A stretch of 64,000 nucleotides of DNA from JBKBII01 sp046299415 (GTDB lineage: Bacteria > Pseudomonadota > Gammaproteobacteria > Ectothiorhodospirales > Ectothiorhodospiraceae), in the NCBI GenBank assembly GCA_046299415.1, contig JBKBII010000001.1, positions 372,001 through 436,000 of the forward strand, written 5' to 3'. Under the pieces are notes generated by a model. That model did not search any database, had not been told where the DNA came from, and saw only the letters and a list, made by a program, of their open reading frames with translations. A program made the translations under genes and the position numbers. This document shows positions 37,096 through 45,526 of this stretch, in pieces (the stretch's first letter is position 1; each line of letters begins with the position of its first letter).

Positions 37096-38562
37096 ATGGA
37101 AAAGAACTCCGCGCAGAGCGGTTCATTTGTACCGCCGCGAGGCGCACGCGTAGCCGTGATCGGCGCGGGCATTGCAGGACTAAGCGCCGCCTGGATGTTA
37201 AGAGACCGCTTCGACGTGACGTTGTTCGAGGCCGCGGACCGGCCCGGAGGGCATGCGCACAGCGTGACTGTCGCTGTCGAAAAAGATTCGCCCCCGGTCA
37301 CGGTCGACCTTGGCTTTGTCGTTTTGAACGACCGCAACTACCCGCTCCTGCGGGCTCTGTTTCGTCATATCGGCGTCGATTGGCAGGACACGGATATGTC
37401 CTTCTCGTTCGCTGAACGTCGCGATGAGGGTCGCCCTGGGCTCGAATACGCCGGCTCGGACCTCAATACTTTGTTCGCGCAACGGGCAAACCTGCTACGC
37501 CCGTCGTTTTGGCGCATGACGAGTGACATCCTGCGCTTCAACCGTCTGTGCAAACGGCTGGACGCGGCCGGCAAACTCGACGCGACCCCGCTGAGCGAGT
37601 TCCTCGACGAACATGCCTTTGGTCGTGCCGTACGCGATCATTATTTGTTGCCGATGACGGCTGCGATCTGGTCCTGTCCTGCGCGGATGGCGGAGCGTTT
37701 TCCGATGGACCGTTTCGTCAGTTTCTTCCGAAACCATGGTCTACTCGACCTCGTTGATCGGCCGCAGTGGCACACGGTGGTTGGCGGCTCGCGCTGCTAC
37801 GTTGATCGCTTGGCCAGTGACCTGGGTTCGCGTCTGCGATCGTCGACCGCTGTCTCGGCAGTCATGCAAGCGTCGAACGGGCAATGGCAGGTCAGGCTTA
37901 ACGGAACCACAGGAACCGGCACTGGCTCGGCTACGCAGTCCACGGCCAACATTGAGTTCGACGCGATCGTTCTCGCGACTCACGCCGACACGAGCCGAGC
38001 GTTGCTGAAGGCAGGTGGCACGAGCGTGCCGAGTGCGCTGGAAGGCGTTAACTTCTCAACCAATCGTGCCGTACTGCACACTGATCCGGCAGCGATGCCG
38101 ACGAACAAGCGCGCGTGGTCTTCGTGGAACTACCTTGCCTATCCGCACCACGAACAGGCGGGGCGCCCGCTTGCCGTAACGTATTGGATGAATCGTCTGC
38201 ACAGGCTATCCATCAGGACGCCGGTTCTGCTGACATTGAATCCGGTTGAAGCCCCCCGCGAGGAGCACGTATTGCTGGAACGCGAATGGTCACATCCGAT
38301 TTTTGATATCGCGACGGCACGCGTGCCCGATCGATTGGCCACTGAACAGGGGCGTCGCGGATTGTACATCGCAGGGGCCTGGACCGGATTCGGTTTTCAT
38401 GAAGACGGCCTTCGCTCGGCGGTCGACGTCGTCAAGGCGATGGGGGTGGTGCCGGCGTTTCTCTCTACGGACAACGCCGATGCCGCCATCAGCGCGTCGC
38501 GCTCGCCGGATCGTTCCAACCGCGGCGAAAGCACGGCACGCCCTCGTCGAGACGCGGCATGA
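37096..38562 (+). CDS. FAD-dependent oxidoreductase (flavin amine oxidase family)
   Basis: A flavoprotein with the dinucleotide-binding motif VIGAGIAGLSAAWML near its N-terminus, the FEAADRPGGHAHS element and a C-terminal FAD contact GLYIAGAWTGFGFHEDGLRSA. These mark the NAD(P)-binding/amine-oxidase-type proteins that accompany DUF1365 and CFA-type methyltransferases in lipid operons of many proteobacteria, where they probably oxidise or desaturate acyl chains. The start is uncertain: ATG 37096 gives 488 residues with an ordinary N-terminus; ATG 37021 or 36865 would add 25 or 77 unconserved residues. Its stop overlaps the DUF1365 start (ATGA). Confidence 0.88.
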   Translation: MEKNSAQSGSFVPPRGARVAVIGAGIAGLSAAWMLRDRFDVTLFEAADRPGGHAHSVTVAVEKDSPPVTVDLGFVVLNDRNYPLLRALFRHIGVDWQDTDMSFSFAERRDEGRPGLEYAGSDLNTLFAQRANLLRPSFWRMTSDILRFNRLCKRLDAAGKLDATPLSEFLDEHAFGRAVRDHYLLPMTAAIWSCPARMAERFPMDRFVSFFRNHGLLDLVDRPQWHTVVGGSRCYVDRLASDLGSRLRSSTAVSAVMQASNGQWQVRLNGTTGTGTGSATQSTANIEFDAIVLATHADTSRALLKAGGTSVPSALEGVNFSTNRAVLHTDPAAMPTNKRAWSSWNYLAYPHHEQAGRPLAVTYWMNRLHRLSIRTPVLLTLNPVEAPREEHVLLEREWSHPIFDIATARVPDRLATEQGRRGLYIAGAWTGFGFHEDGLRSAVDVVKAMGVVPAFLSTDNADAAISASRSPDRSNRGESTARPRRDAA

Positions 38563-39440
38563 GCCAGACAGTGGCCCTGCCCTCGTCCGGCTCAAGGCCT
38601 GATCCAGCTGTACGCGATGGCGTTCATGACAAGGCCGGAGAACGTCGCGGCTTCGTCCGCCAAATCGGCAAACCACCGCTCGGTCTCGCCTTGACGACAG
38701 GAGTGATGCACGCTCGGCGCCGACCTCATCCGTACCGCTTTACGTACCGGGTGTTTACAGTTTTGTGGGATGTCGATCAACTGGAGGCCGGGACGTCAAA
38801 GCTGCGTGGTTTCGGCTTCGATCGTATTGCGCCGGTGATGTTACGCCGCCGCGACCATGGCCCGCGCGACGGCGGGCCTTGGCGGCCTTGGCTCGAGCGC
38901 ACACTCAATGAGCATGAGTTACCCGGAAGTCAGCTCGGTCGTGTCCGTCTGCTCGCGATGCCGCGTGTCCTCGGATTCGGGTTCAATCCTTTGTCTCTCT
39001 GGTACTGCGACAGTGTCGATGGTAAGCCTCTCGCCTGTATTCTTGAGGTGCGCAACACTTTCGGCGAACACCATCACTACGTTCTCGACGCTCGAGCGGG
39101 TTATCCGCTGCGTACGCGTCGACCCAAGGCCTTTCATGTCTCGCCATTCATCGACATGAGTCCCTATTACGATTTTCGAATCGAAGCGCCGCCGGATCAG
39201 CCCCACGACCGACTGGGTATTTTTATCCGCGAATCCGACAAAGATGGGCATCTGCTCAGTGCAACCCAAACCGCCCGCGCATGCGTATTGGATGGGCGGC
39301 AACTGCTCGCCGCGCTTGTTCGCGCACCGTGGACACCCATTCAGGTTTTGACCTTGATTCATTGGCAGGCGCTGAAAATCTGGTTACGAGGCACTCCGTT
39401 TCACCGGCATCCGAATACGCGATCCCGAGGCTCTGCATGA
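38559..39440 (+). CDS. DUF1365 family protein
   Basis: A 293-residue protein of the DUF1365 family, whose biochemical role is unproved. Family signatures are HARRRPHPYRFTYRVFTVLW, LGFGFNPLSLWYCDS, EVRNTFGEHHHYV and KAFHVSPFIDMSPYYDFRI. The first 45 residues are a variable extension. It overlaps the FAD protein before it and the methyltransferase after it by 4 bp each. The fixed partnership suggests a joint lipid-modification pathway. Confidence 0.9.
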   Translation: MSQTVALPSSGSRPDPAVRDGVHDKAGERRGFVRQIGKPPLGLALTTGVMHARRRPHPYRFTYRVFTVLWDVDQLEAGTSKLRGFGFDRIAPVMLRRRDHGPRDGGPWRPWLERTLNEHELPGSQLGRVRLLAMPRVLGFGFNPLSLWYCDSVDGKPLACILEVRNTFGEHHHYVLDARAGYPLRTRRPKAFHVSPFIDMSPYYDFRIEAPPDQPHDRLGIFIRESDKDGHLLSATQTARACVLDGRQLLAALVRAPWTPIQVLTLIHWQALKIWLRGTPFHRHPNTRSRGSA

Positions 39441-40723
39441 CCCAACCGAACAATCGCCAATCCTCTATACCGAACGATTTCGATGTGACGCCGGAGGCCC
39501 CGGCGGTCCGAACGCAGTCTCCGTCGACGGCGCGGGTGCCCTATGTCCTGCGCCGACTCTGTCAAAGGTTGTCAGCTTGTGATGCCGGCACGCTGACCGT
39601 GCGCCTTGACGATGGGCGCGAAGGTCGGGTCGCGGGCAGCCAGGCCGGACACGAAGCCGAGATTCACCTGCACAGGCCTTGGCGGGCACTACTGCGCCTG
39701 TTGACTCGAGGCGAAATCGGTTTCGCGGAGGGTTATATCGCCGGGGACTGGAGCACGCCGCATCTCGGCCGCGTTCTCGGCTGGGCAATCGACAACGAAC
39801 AGGCTGTCGATCAACTGGCTCAACGGCCGTTGTGGCAACGCACCCTCGATCGATTGCGCCATTCCTTGCGGCGCAATTCAATCGCTGGGTCCCGAGCCAA
39901 TATTCGTTTTCATTACGATCTGGGCAACGATTTTTATCGTACCTGGCTCGATCCCTCGATGACGTACTCGAGCGCATGGTTTACGCGTGGCGACGAATCG
40001 CTCGAGGTCGCGCAGACAGCGAAGTATGAGCGACTGCTCGACGCGCTAGACGCCGAGCCAGGGGCGCATATTCTGGAAATAGGTTGTGGTTGGGGCGGCT
40101 TTGCTGAGGTGGCGGCCCGGCGTGGTTTCCGCGTGACCGGGATCACACTCTCAGATGCCCAACTCGAGTATGCACAAGCACGCATTCAACAAGCGGGTCT
40201 GGCCGATCGCGTGAGCCTCGAAAAGCTCGACTATCGACATCTCCCCAGACACGCTGCCGCGCCGTTCGATCATGTCGTCTCGATCGAAATGTTCGAAGCC
40301 GTCGGCGAACGATGGTGGTCGACCTACTTCGATGTCGTACGACGGGCTCTCAAGCCGGGCGGGCGCGTAGCGTTACAGGTCATCACGATCGAAGAGGAGG
40401 CTTTTGAGCGTTACCGGTGCAGCGCGGATTTCATTCAGTTGTACGTGTTCCCCGGAGGCATGCTGCCGCCAGCCTCACGCCTGCTAGAACTCGGTCAGCA
40501 AAATGGACTAAAAACATTATCCCAGGATTTCTTCGGCCAGGACTACGCGCGGACGCTCGCCGAATGGCACGATCGGGTCGAGGACGCCGACACATCGTTA
40601 CGCGGCCTCGGCTACGACGATCGTTTTTTGCGCATGTGGCGCTACTACCTTCGCTACTGCGAGATCGGTTTTCTCGCGAAACGTATTGACGTGACGCACA
40701 CGATTTTCGAGCGTGGCGCTTGA
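39437..40723 (+). CDS. Cyclopropane-fatty-acid-synthase-like SAM methyltransferase
   Basis: A 428-residue enzyme of the CFA synthase/mycolic acid methyltransferase family that modifies unsaturated phospholipid acyl chains. The SAM-binding motif is EIGCGWGG at 214-221, preceded by HYDLGNDFY. Residues that bind bicarbonate in E. coli Cfa appear changed: the YSCAYW block is YSSAWF here (Ser179), the EHVG block is EAVG, and the LLHTIG block is ALQVIT. This suggests methyl transfer without ring closure or another variant reaction. The ATG at 39437 overlaps the DUF1365 stop (ATGA); upstream in-frame codons lie inside that gene and are rejected. Confidence 0.9.
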   Translation: MTQPNNRQSSIPNDFDVTPEAPAVRTQSPSTARVPYVLRRLCQRLSACDAGTLTVRLDDGREGRVAGSQAGHEAEIHLHRPWRALLRLLTRGEIGFAEGYIAGDWSTPHLGRVLGWAIDNEQAVDQLAQRPLWQRTLDRLRHSLRRNSIAGSRANIRFHYDLGNDFYRTWLDPSMTYSSAWFTRGDESLEVAQTAKYERLLDALDAEPGAHILEIGCGWGGFAEVAARRGFRVTGITLSDAQLEYAQARIQQAGLADRVSLEKLDYRHLPRHAAAPFDHVVSIEMFEAVGERWWSTYFDVVRRALKPGGRVALQVITIEEEAFERYRCSADFIQLYVFPGGMLPPASRLLELGQQNGLKTLSQDFFGQDYARTLAEWHDRVEDADTSLRGLGYDDRFLRMWRYYLRYCEIGFLAKRIDVTHTIFERGA

Positions 40724-42150
40724 AACGGGTTGCGGCCGAGATTAACGCCGAGGTCGGCGCCGAGAAAACAACGCTCAACGGTGATCCGCAGCCAAGCGCG
40801 CAGGCGCGGATCAGCCGCTCTGTCATCCTGGCCTATGGTCTACCCGGCATCCCGCTGGCGGTTTTGGGACTGCCGTTGTTTGTCTTTCTACCCGCGTTCT
40901 ATGCGTCGCAGCCAGCGCTGAACATCGCTCTGGTCGGCGCGTTGCTGTTTGCCGCACGGCTGCTGGACGTTGTAACCGATCCGCTGGTTGGAACGATTTC
41001 TGATCGTTTGCCGGGGCGTTGGCGACGCCGAGCCCCGATGCTGCTCGGCACGCCTCTCCTGATGATCAGTACATTCTTTTTGCTGATCCCACAGGGGGGT
41101 TGGCTCGACGATCCTGATGGTACGGTGCGCGCTGCGACGCTGCTGTTTCTGCTTGCTGCGTTGATCTACTTCGCGTGGACCTTGGTCGCCTTACCCTTTC
41201 AAGCGCTGGGGGCGGAACTGTCCAATCACTATCACGAACGCTCGCGCATCACGGCTACCCGCGAGGGCTTGGTTGTCGTTGGCACGGTCGTCGCGATCCT
41301 GCTCCCCGTTGTGGCCGGCACCGACGATCCCGGCAAAAGTCTGTTTTGGCTGGCCCTGTTCCTGATCACCGTGCTGCCTGTGGCCGTTGGGTTCCTGGTG
41401 TGGCGGGTGCCCGAACGTGCGCGTCAGCGCGCCAATGTGCCATGGCGAGAAGGCTGGGCGCTGTTGCGTGCCAATCGACCGTTTCGAAGACTTCTCGCGG
41501 CTTGGTTTCTCAATGGGGTGGCCAACGCCATACCGGCGACTTTGTTTGTTTTGTTCGCAACCCACGTACTCGAAGCGCCCGAGCACGTCGGCCCATTGTT
41601 GTTGACGTATTTTCTGGTGGGTGTCGCCGCGCTGCCATTTTGGCTGAAACTAGCGCGCAGAATCGGCAAGCATCGCGCGTGGATCGCATCGATGTTGCTC
41701 GCATCCGGTTTCTTTCTTTGGGTGCCGCTGCTTGGATCCGGCGACGTGTTGTGGTTTTACGCCATTACCGTCATCACCGGCCTGTCGCTCGGCATCGATC
41801 TGGCCATTCCCTCGTCCATGCAGGCCGATGTTATCGACCGCGATATCGCCGATGGTGGTGGTGAACGAGCCGGTCTGTTCTTTGGTCTCTGGGGCATGAC
41901 GACGAAGTTGGCGTTGGCCGCTGCCGTCGGTTTGGCATTCCCGCTACTTGGATTCGCTGGATTCGATCCTCAGGCGGATCGTCATAGCGATCAGGCACTC
42001 CTGGCTCTGGCTTTGGCCTATGGCGTGTTGCCCGTGTTGTTCAAGATCGGTGCGAGTGTTCTCGTCGCGGGATTCGAAATCGATGAAGCCGAACAACGCG
42101 CCCTTCGCGCGCGAATCGATGCCATGGCGCGAAGGCGGTCCGTAGATTAG
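40720..42150 (+). CDS. MFS transporter, GPH (glycoside-pentoside-hexuronide:cation symporter)-like
   Basis: A 476-residue inner-membrane protein with about twelve helices. The loop DPLVGTISDRLPGRWRRRAP is the family-specific motif between helices 2 and 3, as in the MelB/GPH group. The C-terminal half has GLSLGIDLAIPSSMQADVID. Although the family includes sugar symporters, members in DUF1365/CFA operons are probably lipid-linked; the substrate is unknown. The TTG start overlaps the methyltransferase stop (TTGA), so translation is coupled; no better start is available before the first helix. Confidence 0.88.
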   Translation: MKRVAAEINAEVGAEKTTLNGDPQPSAQARISRSVILAYGLPGIPLAVLGLPLFVFLPAFYASQPALNIALVGALLFAARLLDVVTDPLVGTISDRLPGRWRRRAPMLLGTPLLMISTFFLLIPQGGWLDDPDGTVRAATLLFLLAALIYFAWTLVALPFQALGAELSNHYHERSRITATREGLVVVGTVVAILLPVVAGTDDPGKSLFWLALFLITVLPVAVGFLVWRVPERARQRANVPWREGWALLRANRPFRRLLAAWFLNGVANAIPATLFVLFATHVLEAPEHVGPLLLTYFLVGVAALPFWLKLARRIGKHRAWIASMLLASGFFLWVPLLGSGDVLWFYAITVITGLSLGIDLAIPSSMQADVIDRDIADGGGERAGLFFGLWGMTTKLALAAAVGLAFPLLGFAGFDPQADRHSDQALLALALAYGVLPVLFKIGASVLVAGFEIDEAEQRALRARIDAMARRRSVD

Positions 42151-42544
42151 TCGTCAAACAACAGCCCAAGACGGCGTCTGGACGGTACTGATCAGTCGCT
42201 TCCCGGTTGAGGATTGGCTCTCGATAAGGGGCTGAAAGCGTCTGTAGCGACTCGTCTCTGACGGGTGATCATTCAGCTGGGTCAATCAGACTGTCGGTGT
42301 GGATATGGTGTGTTCAGGCGGCAGCGATGAGGCTGATGATCCAACAAAGAACCACTCCGGCGGCGAAGGTAAACGAGACGACGAGTGTCCGAGTGGCCTC
42401 CGTACAGATCCCCCGTGCCCGATTATTGTTGAGTCGCGATCGGACGATCGGCCTGACTTTCCTTCCCCACCGCTACCGATGAGCCGAGGCAATTCATGTC
42501 CTGTTCGCGCTCTCAGGGGTCTGCAAACTCACAGGAGTCATCGC
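42151..42544. other. Spacer before the chalcone-isomerase-like gene
   Basis: A 394-bp spacer. The downstream frame stays open from 42299, but the sequence there is Pro/Asp/Ser-rich without conservation and the only good ribosome site is just before 42545. No terminator was identified. Confidence 0.4.
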
Positions 42545-43351
42545 ATGCACGATCAGCACACCATGAAATTTCGTTTAGGAAAGCCTTTTGAGGACCAACC
42601 GCATCGGGTTACGGAATCTTACGCAGGCTTCGCGGTCGTGGGTCGGGCGAAACCGATGGATCGCCCCAACAAGAGCCACCTTGGTGCTGTCCGCGGCGCG
42701 ACGGGATCGATATCGGCTCGATCAGGACGGCGAGCGCGCACGCGGCTGCCCTGGATCATGTCCGCAGCCATCACCTGCCTGATCGTGCTTCTTCCATCAC
42801 TGCTCCAAGCCGTAGATACGTCACCCGAGCGATCGGTCGAAGCGCATGGCGAACGATTTCCTGCGGTCGCGAAAATCGAGGGCGCAGATGGGCGAGTTGA
42901 TGCCGTACCACTGCGCAGTACCGGCCTCCTCCGCTACCGGCTTCTGTTTCGAGTTTATGTTGGCGCACTGTACGCGCCTGAGGACGTTGCGTTGAGCGAA
43001 GTGGTTGCAGCGGATCGACCCAAACGACTCGAATTGGCCTACCTCTACGACATAGACGCCGCAGATTTAGTACGCGGTGGCCGCACCTTGCTTGAGCGAC
43101 AAAACAGCCCAGAGACCCTCGCCTCTCTGGCGGATCGCCTTGATCGAATCGACTCGGCGTACACCGATGTTCGAGTCGGTGATCGCTATGCGCTCGACTA
43201 CCACCCGGACGTCGGTACGACATTGCTCAAAAATGGCGAACCCGTCGTCACGATCGAAGGACATGACTTCTCCGTCGCCTATTTTCGTATCTGGCTCGAC
43301 GCTGAAGATCCCCTGTCGCGCGGCTTTCGCGACGAGCTGTTGAAGCCATGA
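42545..43351 (+). CDS. Chalcone isomerase-like envelope protein
   Basis: A 268-residue protein with a hydrophobic segment at about 72-88 (IMSAAITCLIVLLPSLLQA, in part) that may be a signal anchor, then a domain resembling bacterial chalcone-isomerase-like proteins (RYRLLFRVYVGALYAPEDV, FSVAYFRIWL). Bacterial members are not true flavonoid enzymes; related proteins are found beside DUF1365/CFA lipid genes and may bind fatty acids. AGGAG lies seven bases before the ATG at 42545. An alternative start at 42758, directly before the hydrophobic segment, would give a normal-length signal peptide. Confidence 0.8.
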   Translation: MHDQHTMKFRLGKPFEDQPHRVTESYAGFAVVGRAKPMDRPNKSHLGAVRGATGSISARSGRRARTRLPWIMSAAITCLIVLLPSLLQAVDTSPERSVEAHGERFPAVAKIEGADGRVDAVPLRSTGLLRYRLLFRVYVGALYAPEDVALSEVVAADRPKRLELAYLYDIDAADLVRGGRTLLERQNSPETLASLADRLDRIDSAYTDVRVGDRYALDYHPDVGTTLLKNGEPVVTIEGHDFSVAYFRIWLDAEDPLSRGFRDELLKP

Positions 43352-43416
43352 AGATTGATTAGAAGACCAGCGAAGGAAACCGCGAGAGGATTGCAGCGCA
43401 AGGCGCTCGGAGCGCA

Positions 43417-44016
43417 ATGATCGAGCCATCACAGGTGGTGAGGGCAAATACCGAGCGCCGCGCAGCACCGTATCTGATGATTTCATCGACTCAGCAAGGC
43501 TCCCGTGACATGGCAAGCGCTCAAATCATCGAGGTCACATGGCTGGGGCAGCAAGTCGCTCTGCGGGCGGTGAGGACGTCGGTCTTTATTCAAGAGCAGA
43601 ACATCCCCGAGGCTCTTGAATGGGACGGCATCGATCCAGTGGCCTTGCACTGGTTGGCGATTTCGACGGCGTCGGTTGCTTTCGCGAACATCATGGCTGG
43701 CGCGGCGTTGTCGGATGATTTACACGATCACGCGATCGGCACTGTCAGACTCCTGCCAAATGGACAGATCGGGCGCCTTGCCGTGCTGTCGCATCGACGC
43801 TGTGAGGGCATCGGTTCCATGCTGCTCTGCGCAGCCTCGCACGCAGCGCATCAGCATGGTCTTGAACCGATTTGGCTCAATGCGCAAGTCGATCGCATCA
43901 AGTTTTACCAGCGCCATGGTTTCATGATCGTCAGCGAACCTTTCATCGAGGCCGGTATTCCCCATCGACGAATGCAGCTGAGTCGATCAACGGCTCAGTT
44001 GCCCCGCAGCGTTTGA
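43417..44016 (+). CDS. GNAT family N-acetyltransferase (ElaA-like)
   Basis: A 199-residue acetyltransferase. The core shows VFIQEQNIPEALEWDGIDPV near the start, GTVRLLPNGQIGRLAVLSHR, the acetyl-CoA loop RRCEGIGSMLL and the closing FYQRHGFMIVSEPFIEAGIPH. This layout matches the ElaA/YjcF-type subgroup; substrate unknown. The start is uncertain, because ATGs at 43477 and 43510 are nearer to family N-termini, although GGAG precedes 43417. Confidence 0.85.
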   Translation: MIEPSQVVRANTERRAAPYLMISSTQQGSRDMASAQIIEVTWLGQQVALRAVRTSVFIQEQNIPEALEWDGIDPVALHWLAISTASVAFANIMAGAALSDDLHDHAIGTVRLLPNGQIGRLAVLSHRRCEGIGSMLLCAASHAAHQHGLEPIWLNAQVDRIKFYQRHGFMIVSEPFIEAGIPHRRMQLSRSTAQLPRSV

Positions 44017-44256
44017 TGTCTCATCAATCATTCGAGCAGTGCCGCGAGGGCCAATCAGGCCGTTCGGATAGAAACTCCAGAAACTTTTTTCGTTCAGAGA
44101 GATAGGCTCTGAGCGACCGCATCAATGCCAACTTGGGCTCGATTATCGAAGGCTCGATAATTGAATCACAAGCACCACCTGATCTGGCAGTGCATCACGC
44201 AAGTGGGTCCGCGGCGTTGGTTGCGAACTTGACCGGCTAAATCGAGGGCGATCCAC
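44017..44256. other. Spacer with AT-rich palindrome
   Basis: A 240-bp spacer between the GNAT gene and the next small gene. It contains the hairpin at 44142-44161 and no recognised gene. Confidence 0.4.
44142..44161. repeat. Perfect 8-bp inverted repeat, 4-nt loop
   Basis: ATTATCGA (44142-44149) and TCGATAAT (44154-44161) flank the loop AGGC; the stem extends to 11 pairs if one G-T pair is allowed. No T run follows. It may be a regulator site or a processing hairpin. Confidence 0.5.
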
Positions 44257-44730
44257 ATGGGCGTGGAGGCACTGAATGATGACCAAAGTGAGACTTGGAT
44301 CTCGACACTTGGACGTGCCCGGCGAAGGATCGATTTATTGTTGCCTGACAACGACGCCTCCGGCTGGGAGCAATCCGAACGCGTTGATGCCCTGATCAAT
44401 GCACTGAGACGCCATCCGATGGCCCGGTTGCGGATTCTGACCGACAATTCACGCGCTTTGCGCACTCGGCTTCCAGTGCTGTCGGCCAAGCTGCAGCGAT
44501 TGTCCAGTCGAGTCGCGGTGGCCGATTTGCAGTCGCCGGATCTTGCAGATCAACAAAGCAGCGCTCTTTTACAAGTCGCCGTTTTGATTGTCGATGCGTC
44601 ATCCTTTTCTGAACGCGACGCTCATCGCGCGCGCTCGAGAAAAGCAGCATGGTCAGCCCGCGTTCAGATCTTTGAAGCCCTATGGAGTATCGCCTCGCCC
44701 ACCCGGGAGTGGTCGCGGCTAACGCTGTGA
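44257..44730 (+). CDS. Small protein resembling the PLD-like (DUF7931-type) partner of GNAT proteins
   Basis: A 157-residue soluble protein. The alternation RRRIDLLLPD, RLRILTDNSRALRTRLPVLS and QVAVLIVDASSFSERD resembles the phospholipase-D-like domain that follows a GNAT domain in some pseudomonad proteins. Here it would be a separate gene downstream of one. The assignment rests on pattern and context only. GAGG lies nine bases before the ATG. Function unknown. Confidence 0.6.
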   Translation: MGVEALNDDQSETWISTLGRARRRIDLLLPDNDASGWEQSERVDALINALRRHPMARLRILTDNSRALRTRLPVLSAKLQRLSSRVAVADLQSPDLADQQSSALLQVAVLIVDASSFSERDAHRARSRKAAWSARVQIFEALWSIASPTREWSRLTL

Positions 44731-44835
44731 CGCGGGTGCCTAGGCTCGCTGCGCAGCTGTTCGGCCTTGCGATATCGAATGCTCCGGCACGATAGGTCAT
44801 CGCCCCGCCCGCTCAATTTCGTTCTGGTTCGTTTC

Positions 44836-44862
44836 CGGTCTGATAAATAACGAATCAGACCG
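44836..44862 (-). terminator. Hairpin overlapping the phhB stop codon
   Basis: CGGTCTGAT (44836-44844) and ATCAGACCG (44854-44862) form a perfect 9-bp stem with a 9-nt AT-rich loop. The phhB stop codon lies in the right arm. It sits between convergent genes. No U run follows, so it is a candidate bidirectional or Rho-assisted terminator rather than a classical one. Confidence 0.45.
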
Positions 44863-45202
44863 TCTCGTCGAACACCCGACCGGCCTTGGCGGCGAGAATA
44901 AAGTCGTTGTCATGCAAACCGTTGATCTTGTGGGTCCAAATTCCGAGTTCGACGTATCCCCAGCCAAAGGTGATCTCGGGATGATGAGCCTGTTGTTCAG
45001 CGAGGTCGGCGATTTGATCAACGAAACGCTTGGCACTGGCAAAGTCCGGAAAGCTGAAACGACGATGTAATCGCGTGGCGGTCGGCGTCAATGACCAGTT
45101 CGGCAACGCCTCGAGTGCGGCGCGCGCCTCGGCTTCGGTCATCGGTGGCACTCCGCCGCGACAGGGTTCACAGTCACGCTGCTCGAAAGACGAATCCGTC
45201 AT
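44855..45202 (-). CDS. phhB: Pterin-4a-carbinolamine dehydratase
   Basis: A 115-residue enzyme that dehydrates 4a-hydroxytetrahydropterin during pterin recycling. The active-site region HHPEITFGWGYVELGIWTHK and the ending GLHDNDFILAAKAG are diagnostic. The usual partner, phenylalanine hydroxylase, is not in the window. It is convergent with the plus-strand gene before it and divergent from glk. The ribosome site is weak. Confidence 0.94.
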   Translation of the reverse strand: MTDSSFEQRDCEPCRGGVPPMTEAEARAALEALPNWSLTPTATRLHRRFSFPDFASAKRFVDQIADLAEQQAHHPEITFGWGYVELGIWTHKINGLHDNDFILAAKAGRVFDETV

Positions 45203-45526
45203 GATTAAAATCTCACGTTAGGTTGCGGGTATCAGGTCAACTGCACGCAGTATGGCAAGGTCTGTCGTAGGGGCCTTATCGCGCCCGAAGCAGGCGGTCA
45301 CTCGCTGCCATTATGGCGTAGACGGCTCTTGAGTCAGGTAGCGCTGAACTCGGATCAGCTCGCGCTTGCAAGACGGTTATCGAGACCGACCGCAAGCGAT
45401 ACGCAGACGCTTTCCGGCCGAACTACGAGAGCAGTTCCACCCGTACAGGCTAGCGCTTCGGAAATCTGGCGTCACGGTATTCAATATCAATAGGCCGCCT
45501 GAAACATTGAGAACACGATCGTCGCC
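45203..45526. promoter_or_regulatory. Divergent intergenic region phhB-glk
   Basis: A 324-bp region between divergent genes, so promoters for both should be here. No box or operator can be placed with confidence. Confidence 0.35.

Noticed and set aside
41175..41864. 229-codon plus-strand frame inside the MFS gene
   Set aside because: It is a shadow of the transporter gene in another frame; the transporter reading has clear membrane helices and family motifs.
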